From Segetimicrobium sp035279545 (GTDB lineage Bacteria; Sysuimicrobiota; Sysuimicrobiia; Sysuimicrobiales; Segetimicrobiaceae), in contig DATEHM010000104.1 of assembly GCA_035279545.1 (NCBI GenBank), forward strand, positions 1-34,484: a stretch of DNA of 34,484 bases. Reading direction: 5' to 3'. The translations under genes and the position numbers were made by a program. Of this stretch, positions 24,601 through 30,501 are shown in pieces (position 1 is the stretch's first letter; the number at the start of each line of letters is the position of its first letter). Under the pieces are notes generated by a model. The model was not told where the DNA came from and made no database searches. It worked only from the letters and a program-made list of their open reading frames with translations.

Positions 24601-24838
24601 AGGGAGCGACGGCGAGCGCGCCGATCGAGGCCGAGCCGAGATCACCGTCGCCCACGCAGCGCCAATAAGTGCCGCCGTCGGTCGTCTTCCAGACACCGCC
24701 GGCGCAGGCGCCGAAATAGAACACTCCGCGGTCTTCGGGGTCCCCCGCGACGGCGACGACGCGCCCGCCGCGCGATGGCCCGATGCAGCGCCATTTGAGG
24801 GCGCCGAGTTTCACCGTCGAACCGGAGAGCTCTGTCAT
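21686..24838 (-). CDS. Large Asp-box (BNR/sortilin-like) beta-propeller protein
   Basis: This protein of about 1,050 aa is built of repeated Asp-box hairpins: KTTDGGTYW, KSTDAGRAW, RSEDGGKTW, RSTDGGESW, RSEDYGENW, KSTDGGSGF, SFNGGETW, RSRDQGMSW, TRDGGKNW and RSTDGGRRF, spaced about 40-70 residues apart. This matches the 'glycosyl hydrolase/VPS10-like' propeller family (two propellers), often annotated as glycosidase-like without proven activity. The last 300 residues form a separate beta-sandwich plus a helical C-terminus. The ATG at 24838, with GAGGGG eight bases upstream, gives 'MTELSGSTVKLGALKWRCIG'; a longer in-frame start at 24949 adds 37 unusual residues. No signal peptide is evident, which is odd for this family. 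It is the main cargo of the tRNA-Val element. Confidence 0.88.
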   Translation of the reverse strand: MTELSGSTVKLGALKWRCIGPSRGGRVVAVAGDPEDRGVFYFGACAGGVWKTTDGGTYWRCVGDGDLGSASIGALAVAPSDPNVIYAGTGETAIRLDVSYGDGVYKSTDAGRAWRHLGLRQTRFIGRIRIHPRDPDLVYVAALGDAFGANEERGVFRSEDGGKTWRKVLYRDVNSGAVDLSMDPNNPRILFAAFWQARRNFWNLSSGGPGSGLFRSTDGGESWTEISRYPGLPAGPLGKIGVAVSPAHSGRVWALVETEAEKTGLYRSEDYGENWALVSSNRDLMHRPWYYTHVFADPCHGETVYVANFQLWKSTDGGSGFTEIQTPHGDNHDLWIDPADPNRMIEGNDGGACVSFNGGETWSSIYNQPTAQFYRIDIDNQYPYRVYGTQQDNTSISVPNAAVWGAITLDDCTYPGTGESGFIAVNPDEPNIVFCGAIGSSPGGAGALQRYDHRTRQIQLVNIWPEESTGIAPKDMRYRFAWTFPIVFSPHDSGTLYAAGNHVFRSRDQGMSWEEISPDLSLNDKNRQGPSGGDITHESAGAEVHATCASLAPSPHRPEELWASTDDGLVHVTRDGGKNWQNVTPPKMPALAYVGCVEISPHDPDTIYLAATRYKLADYCPYLFRSTDGGRRFESINGDFPDNEITRVVRADPVRKGLLFAGTETGVYFTLNDGRSWMRMGGGLPVAPVYDLKIKGADLVVGTHGRSFWILDDITPLRSFVEGKEGSRLFEPRTTVRNKLHFGALRSLRPSGVAFAIAPGVGGGIRTFRRPDGTSGREYLDVGENPPNGAIIYYWLDDGVSGPVSLTFRDASGAAIASFRSDDSTLPAAKRPSARPGLNRFVWDLKYPGPETLDINLAPPRNKPLAEPADPPTGPTVAPDRYRVEMSLGSETMAAEFSVVKDPRLSTTPEAYRAQFELLRELTASLGKVHATVNRIRRLKQRFAVLAAGSETATRDLVARTAAVVERLSAVETVLVDVHRESDRDVLRNPAGLNDTLIDLINTVSLADTAPTKQAAAVSKEVMARVDAEIGKVEQLIATEVAAVNRLALE

Positions 24839-25239
24839 GGAACGTTCCCCTCTCGCTTGTCCTCCCACCACTCCAACAACGGTTCCCTCCTCTGCCACCA
24901 CGCTTGCCCATTTATGGCGCGGAGCCGATGCTAAATCGACAAGCCACATCGAGTTCGGGAACGACGCTCGGAGCCTAGCGGCGGCGCCCTCCTAAGCTTC
25001 AGATCCGATTGACCTCTTTCAGGATTTCCATTTCGACGTGCGCACTCCTTTCGGCATTGGGAGCTCCAAGCTTCGCATACCGGGCAAGAAGGAGTTTAGT
25101 GGAACGGGAGAAAAAATCAGGGTGTGGAGCGTCCCCGGGGGTAAAAAGGTGCCGCCGATCTGTGCTTCAGGGCTGGATGACAAGGCACTGCAGCGGGTTC
25201 AAATGGCAGTTGAGGAAGACAATCCAGGGAGGGATAAGC
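24839..25239. other. Intergenic region between the divergent cargo genes
   Basis: About 400 bases separate the Asp-box gene (minus) and the small membrane gene (plus). A plus-strand frame from 25009 runs in frame into the small gene, but its 5' part has no protein character. Promoters for both genes should be here; AT-rich spots occur near 25000-25030. Confidence 0.4.
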
Positions 25240-25485
25240 GTGAAGAGATGGCTATCGGCCCGGACTCAAGCTGCGGCTTCAGCGATTGCGATCGCCGTCG
25301 GAGTGTTGTTTGCGGTCCTGCCTCAGGACTGGATCGAGGAGCGATTCCGAATCGACCCTGATGCGGGAAGTGGTTCCATTGAGCGCCTGCTTGTTGGCGT
25401 ACCTCTCGCCGTAGGTGCGGCGCTTGCCGTCAGCGCGATCGTAAGTTTTCTGCAGAGACAGTTTCATCGTTCGTCTGCGAGCTGA
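25240..25485 (+). CDS. Small two-helix membrane protein, 81 aa
   Basis: A GTG at 25240 with AGGGAGGG at 25226-25233 opens an 81-aa frame. It has a hydrophobic helix 'ASAIAIAVGVLFAVLP' (about residues 13-28), a hydrophilic loop 'DWIEERFRIDPDAGSGSIE', and a second helix 'LLVGVPLAVGAALAVSAIVSFL' (about 51-72) before a basic tail. The family is one of the short uncharacterised membrane proteins with an IDPD...GSG loop. It lies between the large Asp-box gene and the recombinase remnant and is followed by a hairpin at 25518-25548. A longer frame reaches back to 25009 but lacks a ribosome site. Confidence 0.65.
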   Translation: MKRWLSARTQAAASAIAIAVGVLFAVLPQDWIEERFRIDPDAGSGSIERLLVGVPLAVGAALAVSAIVSFLQRQFHRSSAS

Positions 25486-25517
25486 CGAATTGCTTGACGC
25501 GCATTGTATGTGAAACG

Positions 25518-25548
25518 AGAGCCCGCTTTCGCCATAGGAGCGGGCTCT
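25518..25548. terminator. Terminator-like hairpin after the small membrane gene
   Basis: AGAGCCCGCT (25518-25527) and AGCGGGCTCT (25539-25548) form a perfect 10-bp stem with an 11-base loop, 32 bases after the stop codon at 25485. No T-run follows, so termination may be partial. Confidence 0.6.
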
Positions 25549-25669
25549 CTGCTGCGCTTCGACACCACAGCGTCATGTTATTCGTTTCGCACGTCTCAGC
25601 TCCTCCCCACCCGCCAACGACGGTCTACAATCGCTCGGTTCCGAAGTAGTGTTATCGGTTCCCCCCACT

Positions 25670-25981
25670 CCGATTTTAGGGTGGCGATCCGCGAAGGCTT
25701 TCCACCAGGCCCGACTCAAACTCCCGCTCAATATTCGGCTACACGACTTCCGGCATTTACACGCGACCTACCTGATTGCCGCAGGGGTTGATGCACGGAC
25801 CGTCGCCGACCGACTCGGTCATGCTAGCCTATCATTCACACTCGCTACCTACGCGCACGCTGCTACTGCGGCACAAGAACAGGGTGCGGTGGTTGCTAAC
25901 GGTTTGCTAACGGAATCGGGAGTTTCCCAGCCGGTAGAGGCACAAAACATTGATAAATATGGTGGGCGGTGCAGGCTTTGA
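25670..25981 (+). pseudogene. Tyrosine recombinase (integrase), C-terminal remnant
   Basis: The frame carries the second half of a tyrosine recombinase catalytic domain: 'RLHDFRHLHATYLIAAGVD' (box II HxxR with its catalytic arginine), 'VADRLGHASLSFTLATYAHA' (LGH histidine and the nucleophilic tyrosine). The N-terminal arm-binding/core-binding domains and the box I arginine are absent; upstream sequence in all frames back to the hairpin at 25518 shows no integrase match. The stop codon (25979-25981) falls inside the right attachment repeat, and the paired GCTAACG arm motifs lie within the coding region. This is the usual layout for an integrase next to its attachment site. The remnant is too short to act. 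Confidence 0.8.
25895..25912. repeat. Paired GCTAACG motifs, right end of element
   Basis: GCTAACG at 25895-25901 and 25906-25912 (11 bases start to start) lie 65 bases inside the right attachment repeat and inside the recombinase remnant. They match the pair near the left end in sequence, spacing and orientation. Confidence 0.6.
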
Positions 25982-26034
25982 ACCTGCGACCTCATCCGTG
26001 TGAAGGATGCGCTCTACCGCTGAGCTAACCGCCC
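25960..26034 (-). tRNA. tRNA-Val (anticodon CAC), integration site
   Basis: The complement reads as a complete 75-base tRNA with encoded CCA. The acceptor stem GGGCGGT pairs with ACCGCCC; the D-arm is GCTC/GAGC; the anticodon stem CATCC/GGATG holds the loop TTCACAC, giving anticodon CAC (valine, codon GUG); the T-arm GCAGG/CCTGC holds TTCAAAG; discriminator A then CCA. Its 3' half is the right copy of the 34-base attachment repeat, so this half was probably supplied by the element while keeping the tRNA functional. Confidence 0.95.
25978..26011. repeat. Right attachment-site repeat (attR-like) within tRNA-Val
   Basis: This is the intact-tRNA copy of the 34-base repeat, running from the T-loop to the 5' side of the anticodon stem. 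Crossover in the anticodon loop region is typical for tRNA-targeting tyrosine recombinases. Confidence 0.9.
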
Positions 26035-26102
26035 AGGGCATTGCTTACGCGTACCCTATTATCCCAAGAGAGGCATCCCCTGTCAAAAACAAGAACAACT
26101 GC

Positions 26103-27380
26103 TCAACGGCGCACCGGCCTCTCGCACAATCCCTCGAGATGCTGGCGCGCCTCGGCGAGATCCTCAGCTTCGAGTGCCAATAGGGCCAGTTGTTGGCGCG
26201 CCAAACGAACATCATCATCTTGATTGAGCGCAGCGAACAGCGCCAGCGCTTCTCGAAACGCTATTTTGGCTTCGTCTCGCCTCCCCTGCTTGTGGCGAAT
26301 CGCCCCCAGCATCATTAGGGCGCGAGCTCGCGGGCCTCGATCGCTTACTCCGGTGAGCAGGCCCAATGCCGCTTCGCACATCGCGAGTGCCGTGTCGGGA
26401 GACGCGTGTTCGAGAAGAACCGCCGCAAAACTCCCCAATGACTGTGCCGCGCCCCGGCCGTTGCCTGATCCCCCGTGGAGTTCGATGCTGCGCCAGTAGT
26501 GACGCTCGGCCTCTGCGTAGTCCCCCTCGTCCCGTGCGATCTCCCCGAGACGTTCGTGGATCTCTGCATGGCGTCGGTGGTGAGCGAGAATCTCATACAC
26601 CGCCGTTGCCCGGCCAGCTTGCTGGACCGCCTGCTCAAGTCGCCCTTCCTCGACTGCCGTGTCGGCCAATCGAAGATGCCACGCTGCGACCTGCGCCGGA
26701 TCTCGGTGAACGGAAGCGGCGTTCAGACCTTGAACAAACGCTTCGCGGGCCGCTGGGATGTTGCCCAATGTTTTGTACGCGATACCAAGGGCCAAGCACA
26801 ACCTGGCCCGCCAAATCGGATCGTAGGGCAACTTTCCGGCCAGTTGCAGAGCGGTCTGAAAGGCCCATAGAGCTGAGGCGGCATCACCGATTCCCATCTT
26901 CGTCCGGCCCAGACAGTCGTGAGCGGCGACAAGCGAAGTGACATCGCCGACACGCCCGATGACACGGAGACATCGATCAAGACGGCGCTGGGCCCGCAGC
27001 AAATGGCCCAGCTGTTGATCCGCCGTGGCCAGCGCCAGTTCGATACGTGCCTGAAGGCGCTCATCCCCCTGGTCAGCGGCCAGCTCCAGAGCTCTTTCAA
27101 GTGGTCCGTAGACATCCATGGCCGCTTGGGCCTGCAGACGCGCTTGTCCGAGACCTAGGAAGACCTCGGCCTCTCGATCTTCCGGGATCCCATCGAGGAA
27201 ATAGGAAAGTGGCTTATCGAGCCTCCGTGCCAAAGCCTTGAGGGTAATCAGATGTGGAGTCCGCCTGTCCCGTTCGAGCTGGCTTATATACGACTTCGTC
27301 AAATCGCTGCCGGCCAATTGCTCCTGAGTGAGCGTGCGCTCGAGGCGGGCCGCCCGAATCCGTTCCCCCAGCGTAGGCAC
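26103..27380 (-). CDS. XRE-family HTH regulator with TPR domain
   Basis: This 425-aa regulator begins with a Cro/C1-type helix-turn-helix, 'LGERIRAARLERTLTQEQLAG' split across residues 4-24, then 'LTKSYISQLERDRRTPHL' and 'LARRLDKPLSYFLDG' (to about residue 64). The remaining 360 residues are tetratricopeptide repeats ('GDYAEAERHYWRSIELH' and similar), a layout shared with peptide- or protein-sensing regulators of the Rgg/PlcR type. The GTG at 27380 is chosen because AGGAGG lies five bases upstream. A TTG at 27440 is in frame, but it coincides with the -35 box of the promoter described separately. It sits outside the integrated element, on the 5' side of tRNA-Val. Confidence 0.9.
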   Translation of the reverse strand: MPTLGERIRAARLERTLTQEQLAGSDLTKSYISQLERDRRTPHLITLKALARRLDKPLSYFLDGIPEDREAEVFLGLGQARLQAQAAMDVYGPLERALELAADQGDERLQARIELALATADQQLGHLLRAQRRLDRCLRVIGRVGDVTSLVAAHDCLGRTKMGIGDAASALWAFQTALQLAGKLPYDPIWRARLCLALGIAYKTLGNIPAAREAFVQGLNAASVHRDPAQVAAWHLRLADTAVEEGRLEQAVQQAGRATAVYEILAHHRRHAEIHERLGEIARDEGDYAEAERHYWRSIELHGGSGNGRGAAQSLGSFAAVLLEHASPDTALAMCEAALGLLTGVSDRGPRARALMMLGAIRHKQGRRDEAKIAFREALALFAALNQDDDVRLARQQLALLALEAEDLAEARQHLEGLCERPVRR

Positions 27381-27396
27381 CCAAACCTCCTGTGCA

Positions 27397-27406
27397 GTGT
27401 CGACAC
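27397..27406. promoter_or_regulatory. GTGTCGACAC palindrome at the predicted transcription start
   Basis: A perfect 10-base palindrome lies between the -10 box and the ribosome site of the XRE-TPR gene, at the predicted +1. Its position suggests an autoregulatory operator; binding by this protein is inferred only. Confidence 0.4.
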
Positions 27407-27411
27407 AAGGA

Positions 27412-27440
27412 AGTTTAGTGATCGGGTCCTGCAATGTCAA
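27412..27440 (-). promoter_or_regulatory. Promoter of the XRE-TPR regulator gene
   Basis: On the complement, a perfect TTGACA (27440-27435) is followed after exactly 17 bases by TAAACT (27417-27412, four of six matches to TATAAT). Transcription would start near 27405, about 25 bases before the GTG start codon. Confidence 0.65.
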
Positions 27441-27766
27441 ATGTAACTATATGAGAAGGTTGTCAGTTAAACTCGATTAGATCCCTCGCCCGTCCCGCCG
27501 CGGGCCCGCACGCTTCGTCTATCGGCAATATAGCCTGCCGCTTTGGCTGCCGCTTCATGCGGCCCCGTGTGCGTACGAACGCAGATGCGTCAAACTGGAG
27601 GGTGCCGTAGCGGGTGAGTTGTCTGGTTGGCCGCTTTAAGTGAACACCGGTTTGATCATTCGCAGAGTGCATCAGCCGAGTTCGCACCGCCGATTGCTGG
27701 CTGAGCGCACCGCTTGTAGGATTCTACCGAGACTATCCAGGGTCAACGGCCAATGGGGGTGCGCGG
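27441..27766. other. Intergenic region, no supported gene
   Basis: This 326-base gap separates the divergent XRE-TPR gene and the small gene at 27767. It contains a GC palindromic patch near 27495-27507 and a minus-strand 74-codon frame (27463-27687) that has no ribosome site or known motif. I see no clear promoter for the plus-strand cluster. Confidence 0.4.
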
Positions 27767-28021
27767 GTGCTGTTCGAGAAGATCTGGGCGCAGATCAAAG
27801 GTGCGGAGCGTTCCGGGAAGCTCACGATCGAAGAAGCCTTGGATTGCGCAACCCGGGTCCCGCAGGCTTTGTTTTGTTCGATGATGGAGTGCCTCGCGGA
27901 GAACGGTGAAGATCCGGACGTCATCATCGCTCAGGTCATCAGGCTGCACGACCACATGATTCGACGGCTCCACGAGGTGGCCGCCTCACTTCGACAAGGA
28001 TCGCTACACGGTCCGAATTGA
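27767..28021 (+). CDS. Small helical hypothetical protein, 84 aa
   Basis: The 84-aa product is predicted to be all-helical: 'LFEKIWAQIKGAERSGKL', 'TIEEALDCATRVPQALFCSMMECLAE', 'DPDVIIAQVIRLHDHMIRRLHEVAASLRQG'. It has no hydrophobic signal and no known motif; the spacing of hydrophobic residues would fit a helical bundle or a coiled-coil adaptor. The GTG at 27767 has a GGGGG-rich stretch upstream, a mediocre ribosome site. It precedes the tandem ribbon-helix-helix gene by 113 bases on the same strand. I do not recognise a family. Confidence 0.6.
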   Translation: MLFEKIWAQIKGAERSGKLTIEEALDCATRVPQALFCSMMECLAENGEDPDVIIAQVIRLHDHMIRRLHEVAASLRQGSLHGPN

Positions 28022-28077
28022 GCGGCCGGCATCTCTCTTGCGTTGAGGACCGCTCTCCAGTATATTCTAGATGATCA

Positions 28078-28091
28078 GATATTTAGATATC
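28078..28091. promoter_or_regulatory. GATAT-TTAG-ATATC inverted repeat upstream of the RHH gene
   Basis: A perfect 5-base inverted repeat lies in an AT-rich patch (28060-28092) that also contains TCTAGA and TGATCA palindromes, 44 bases before the start of the ribbon-helix-helix gene. It is a plausible autoregulatory site, as RHH proteins commonly bind short operators at their own promoter. Confidence 0.35.
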
Positions 28092-28134
28092 CTTCCACCA
28101 AGAAACCACACGGGCACGATGGAGGTGAAGGACG

Positions 28135-28509
28135 ATGTGGATCGCACGGGCAGCGAGAGCCAGAGGCCGTTCGGCTGGACCACGGGGAAAACTGACCAAG
28201 ATGGGCATACACGTGCCGAAAGATCTCCACAGACGATTCCGCGCACGATTGATCCTGGAAGGTCGATTGATGCAGAACGTCATCCGCGAATGGGTGGACG
28301 AAGAGGTCACCACACATCGAACCCGTCCGCTGGCGCCAGGAGGTCTCCGCTTCTTCAAAGGCATCGACCGCAGCACCTTAGCGGCGCTGGCCGTCCCTCT
28401 CGATCCCGAGAAAATTCGGCGCCTGAAGAGCAAGTTGCTGATCGAAGGGCGCAACATTTCTCAGTGGGGAACCGAACGCATGGAACAATTTCTGAGGGAG
28501 CGCACATGA
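28135..28509 (+). CDS. Tandem ribbon-helix-helix (RHH-like) protein
   Basis: This 124-aa protein appears to contain two RHH units in one chain. Unit one (about 22-58) reads 'KMGIHVPKDLHRRFRARLI' then 'LEGRLMQNVIREWVDEEV'; unit two (about 84-121) reads 'LAVPLDPEKIRRLKSKLLI' then 'EGRNISQWGTERMEQFL'. Each has a short strand, a helix with an RR pair, the turn 'EGR' and a second helix, and the two share the pattern RR-[FL]-[RK]-[AS]-[RK]-L. Normal RHH proteins need two chains to form one DNA-binding unit; a tandem chain could act as a built-in dimer. The first 20 residues are arginine-rich. The ATG at 28135 has GGAGGTG upstream. Its stop overlaps the next gene's start (ATGA). Confidence 0.7.
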   Translation: MWIARAARARGRSAGPRGKLTKMGIHVPKDLHRRFRARLILEGRLMQNVIREWVDEEVTTHRTRPLAPGGLRFFKGIDRSTLAALAVPLDPEKIRRLKSKLLIEGRNISQWGTERMEQFLRERT

Positions 28510-29411
28510 GGAACGGGCGGCATCGGCTCTCAAGCATCGTCGCGGTTGCCTTGCTGTTGAGCGCGTGGAGCCCAAGGGCGGGAGCATCCGGTCCTGCAAC
28601 GCTGACCGTCCGAATTCTCGGAGGCGCCACGAAGACCGCACTGCGCCTTCAGCCAGGATTTGCCACGGTGCTAAGAGCAGATCACAGGATCGATACGGTC
28701 GCCATCGGCGATCCTCGCATTGTCACCGCGACGACGGTCAAGCGAGGGCAGGACGTGTATGACGTTGTCCTTCAGCCCCAAACGCCGACCGGGGTCACCA
28801 ACATGGTCGTGTGGTTTGGAGACCTGACCTCGATTTGGGATCTCACCATTGGCCCCGGCCCACGGACCGCGGATATTGTATACGTCCTTACCGCCCCCGT
28901 CGCGAGCGCGCACCCTGCACCTCTCTCCTCGATCCTGCCGTCGCTGTCACCGTCGGCGAGCCCGGTGCGGGTTGAGGCACCAACGGAGAAATCATCGCCG
29001 GCAGACAGACTACCTTTCCTCGAAGTGCAGCAATCGATCGGGAATGCTGTCGGTTCCTTCCAACTCGCTCGGGGCCCCGATGGTATTGGGATTCGATATC
29101 ACATCTCCAATAACGGGGCCACCGGGCTCTCGATCCGACCCAGCGGGATCTTGGTCAGAGTGAACGGGCGACTCGTCCCGTTCGGAATGTCTCGGGATCC
29201 TGCCGACAAGACCCATCCGACCACGGTGACGGCTGGAGCCGCAGAAACGGGGGTGATCAATGCGACCGTGCGGGCCCCGCGCCAGGTAGAGGTCATTTTC
29301 TCCCTCTTCCCCGTGGGGAACGACCAACGCAGTGCGAGCGCACCCCTCCCAATCACGTTTCAGCTGGTGTTTGCCGGCCTCGATCGACTCCCGGTATCGC
29401 GGGCCCAATAG
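28506..29411 (+). CDS. Exported protein with pilus/secretin N-domain-like region
   Basis: This 301-aa protein starts with a Sec signal peptide (basic start, 'IVAVALLLSAWSPRAGASG'). Residues about 30-115 match the pattern of the pilus/flagella-formation N-terminal domain seen at the start of CpaC/RcpA-type secretins: 'LRLQPGFATVLRADHRIDTV', 'AIGDPRIVTATTV', 'VVLQPQTPTGVTNMVVW'. No secretin channel domain follows; instead there is a proline/serine-rich linker and a second beta domain ('LEVQQSIGNAVGSFQLAR' to the end). It overlaps the RHH gene by four bases and is 12 bases upstream of the ATPase gene, so the three are probably one operon. The exact role is unknown; the domain assignment is by pattern. 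Confidence 0.7.
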   Translation: MRNGRHRLSSIVAVALLLSAWSPRAGASGPATLTVRILGGATKTALRLQPGFATVLRADHRIDTVAIGDPRIVTATTVKRGQDVYDVVLQPQTPTGVTNMVVWFGDLTSIWDLTIGPGPRTADIVYVLTAPVASAHPAPLSSILPSLSPSASPVRVEAPTEKSSPADRLPFLEVQQSIGNAVGSFQLARGPDGIGIRYHISNNGATGLSIRPSGILVRVNGRLVPFGMSRDPADKTHPTTVTAGAAETGVINATVRAPRQVEVIFSLFPVGNDQRSASAPLPITFQLVFAGLDRLPVSRAQ

Positions 29412-29423
29412 GCGAGCGACGCC

Positions 29424-30437
29424 ATGCCGATCCACGGTGAGGCTGCGACGCTCTTCGCCGTCATTCCGCGATGGATCGTTGCGTGGATTGACGAGCAGGG
29501 TGCGGACGGAATTGAAGAAATCGAGATGGACCTCGGTCGACCGCCCCGGGTCCATCGCCACGATCGCTCCGGATGGGCCTCTCCATCAAGAGAGGTAGCT
29601 CGCGACGACGTCCAATACGTGCTCGGGCGGGTCACGCGGTTCCGAGAGGATAATCGCACCGGAATCGAGCGGTCGCTTCACCGCATCGCCTGCATCCGCG
29701 ATCGCTACCACGAAATCATTGGGTTTACGTTCCGAGTCGGCAGGACGGTGAGCGCCGCGGCAGCCCCGATCCGCGACCTCCTCGCCACGGGCCAGAATCT
29801 CTTGGTCATCGGCAGGCCCGGTGCGGGCAAGACGACGGTCCTTCGCAGCGCCGCGGCGATCTTATCTGAACAATTGCAGCGCCGCGTCGTCATCGCTGAC
29901 ACCAGCAACGAGATCGGCGGCGACGGGCAGATCCCCCATCCCTCCATCGGCAGTGCTCGGCGCTTACAGATTCCGCTGTCCGAGCCGAGCCGGCCGGCGG
30001 ATGTGGAAACGCGACAGGCCGGGACCATCCTGCAGGCAGTGATCAACCACCGAGCCGAAACGGTTATTGTCGACGAGCTCGGATTCGCCGCCGACGCGAG
30101 GGTCGCCCGGACCATTGCCCGCCGTGGCGTGCAGTTGGTCGCAACCGCCCACGCGACTTCGCTTCGCGACATGGTCTTCAACGCCGACCTCGCCTGTCTG
30201 ATCGGTGACCTCCAGACCATCGTGCTGTCTTCCGAGGAAATCGCGCGATGCGGGGTCGTGCGTCGCACCGTCTTGGAACGCATCGGCCCCCCCGTGTTCG
30301 ATTGTGCGGTCGAAATCGCCCACCGCGGTGTCTTCGTCATCCACCGAGACGTCGCAGAATCGGTGGACAAGATGCTCAAAGGACTGCCGCCGAGGGTGAT
30401 CGTGCGGGACTCAGGCCAGGGCCAAGCAGAATCCTAA
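29424..30437 (+). CDS. SpoIIIAA/Ycf45-like AAA ATPase
   Basis: This 337-aa P-loop ATPase has Walker A GRPGAGKT (about 130-137) and Walker B 'ETVIVDELG' (about 212-220). Between them is the signature block 'VVIADTSNEIGGDGQIPHPS' followed by 'IGSARRLQIP', typical of the Ycf45/R3H-associated and SpoIIIAA-like ATPases, which are distant relatives of GspE/VirB11 secretion motors. The usual C-terminal R3H single-strand nucleic-acid-binding domain is absent, so the protein is shorter than many Ycf45 homologues. The N-terminal 100 residues are a family-typical alpha/beta region. It follows the pilus-domain protein by 12 bases; a secretion- or envelope-linked function is an inference from that linkage. 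Confidence 0.85.
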   Translation: MPIHGEAATLFAVIPRWIVAWIDEQGADGIEEIEMDLGRPPRVHRHDRSGWASPSREVARDDVQYVLGRVTRFREDNRTGIERSLHRIACIRDRYHEIIGFTFRVGRTVSAAAAPIRDLLATGQNLLVIGRPGAGKTTVLRSAAAILSEQLQRRVVIADTSNEIGGDGQIPHPSIGSARRLQIPLSEPSRPADVETRQAGTILQAVINHRAETVIVDELGFAADARVARTIARRGVQLVATAHATSLRDMVFNADLACLIGDLQTIVLSSEEIARCGVVRRTVLERIGPPVFDCAVEIAHRGVFVIHRDVAESVDKMLKGLPPRVIVRDSGQGQAES

Positions 30438-30501
30438 ACAGGATCCGCCTCCCCAAGCGGCCAAACTCAAAGCAGACCCTTTAGCATTTCCCGGACGGGC
30501 C

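Larger units (their letters stand above)
21420..26011. mobile_element. Relic integrative element in tRNA-Val(CAC)
   Basis: A 34-base segment of the tRNA-Val gene (25978-26011) is repeated perfectly at 21420-21453 in the same orientation. The intact tRNA lies at the right end, with its 3' side facing the element; the left copy sits in a decayed tRNA 3' half (from about 21403), as expected when integration displaces the original 3' end. Just inside each end are paired GCTAACG motifs 11 bases apart. A tyrosine recombinase C-terminus reads toward the tRNA and stops inside the right repeat. Cargo: a 1,050-aa Asp-box protein and an 81-aa membrane protein. No replication or transfer genes are present. 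The recombinase lacks its N-terminal half, so the element is probably immobile. Confidence 0.85.

Noticed and set aside
25009..25239. N-terminal extension of the 81-aa membrane protein
   Set aside because: The GTG at 25240 has a strong ribosome site, and the extension has no hydrophobic or domain character.
27463..27687. 74-codon minus-strand frame in the XRE upstream region
   Set aside because: Basic, low-information composition, no ribosome site and no motif.
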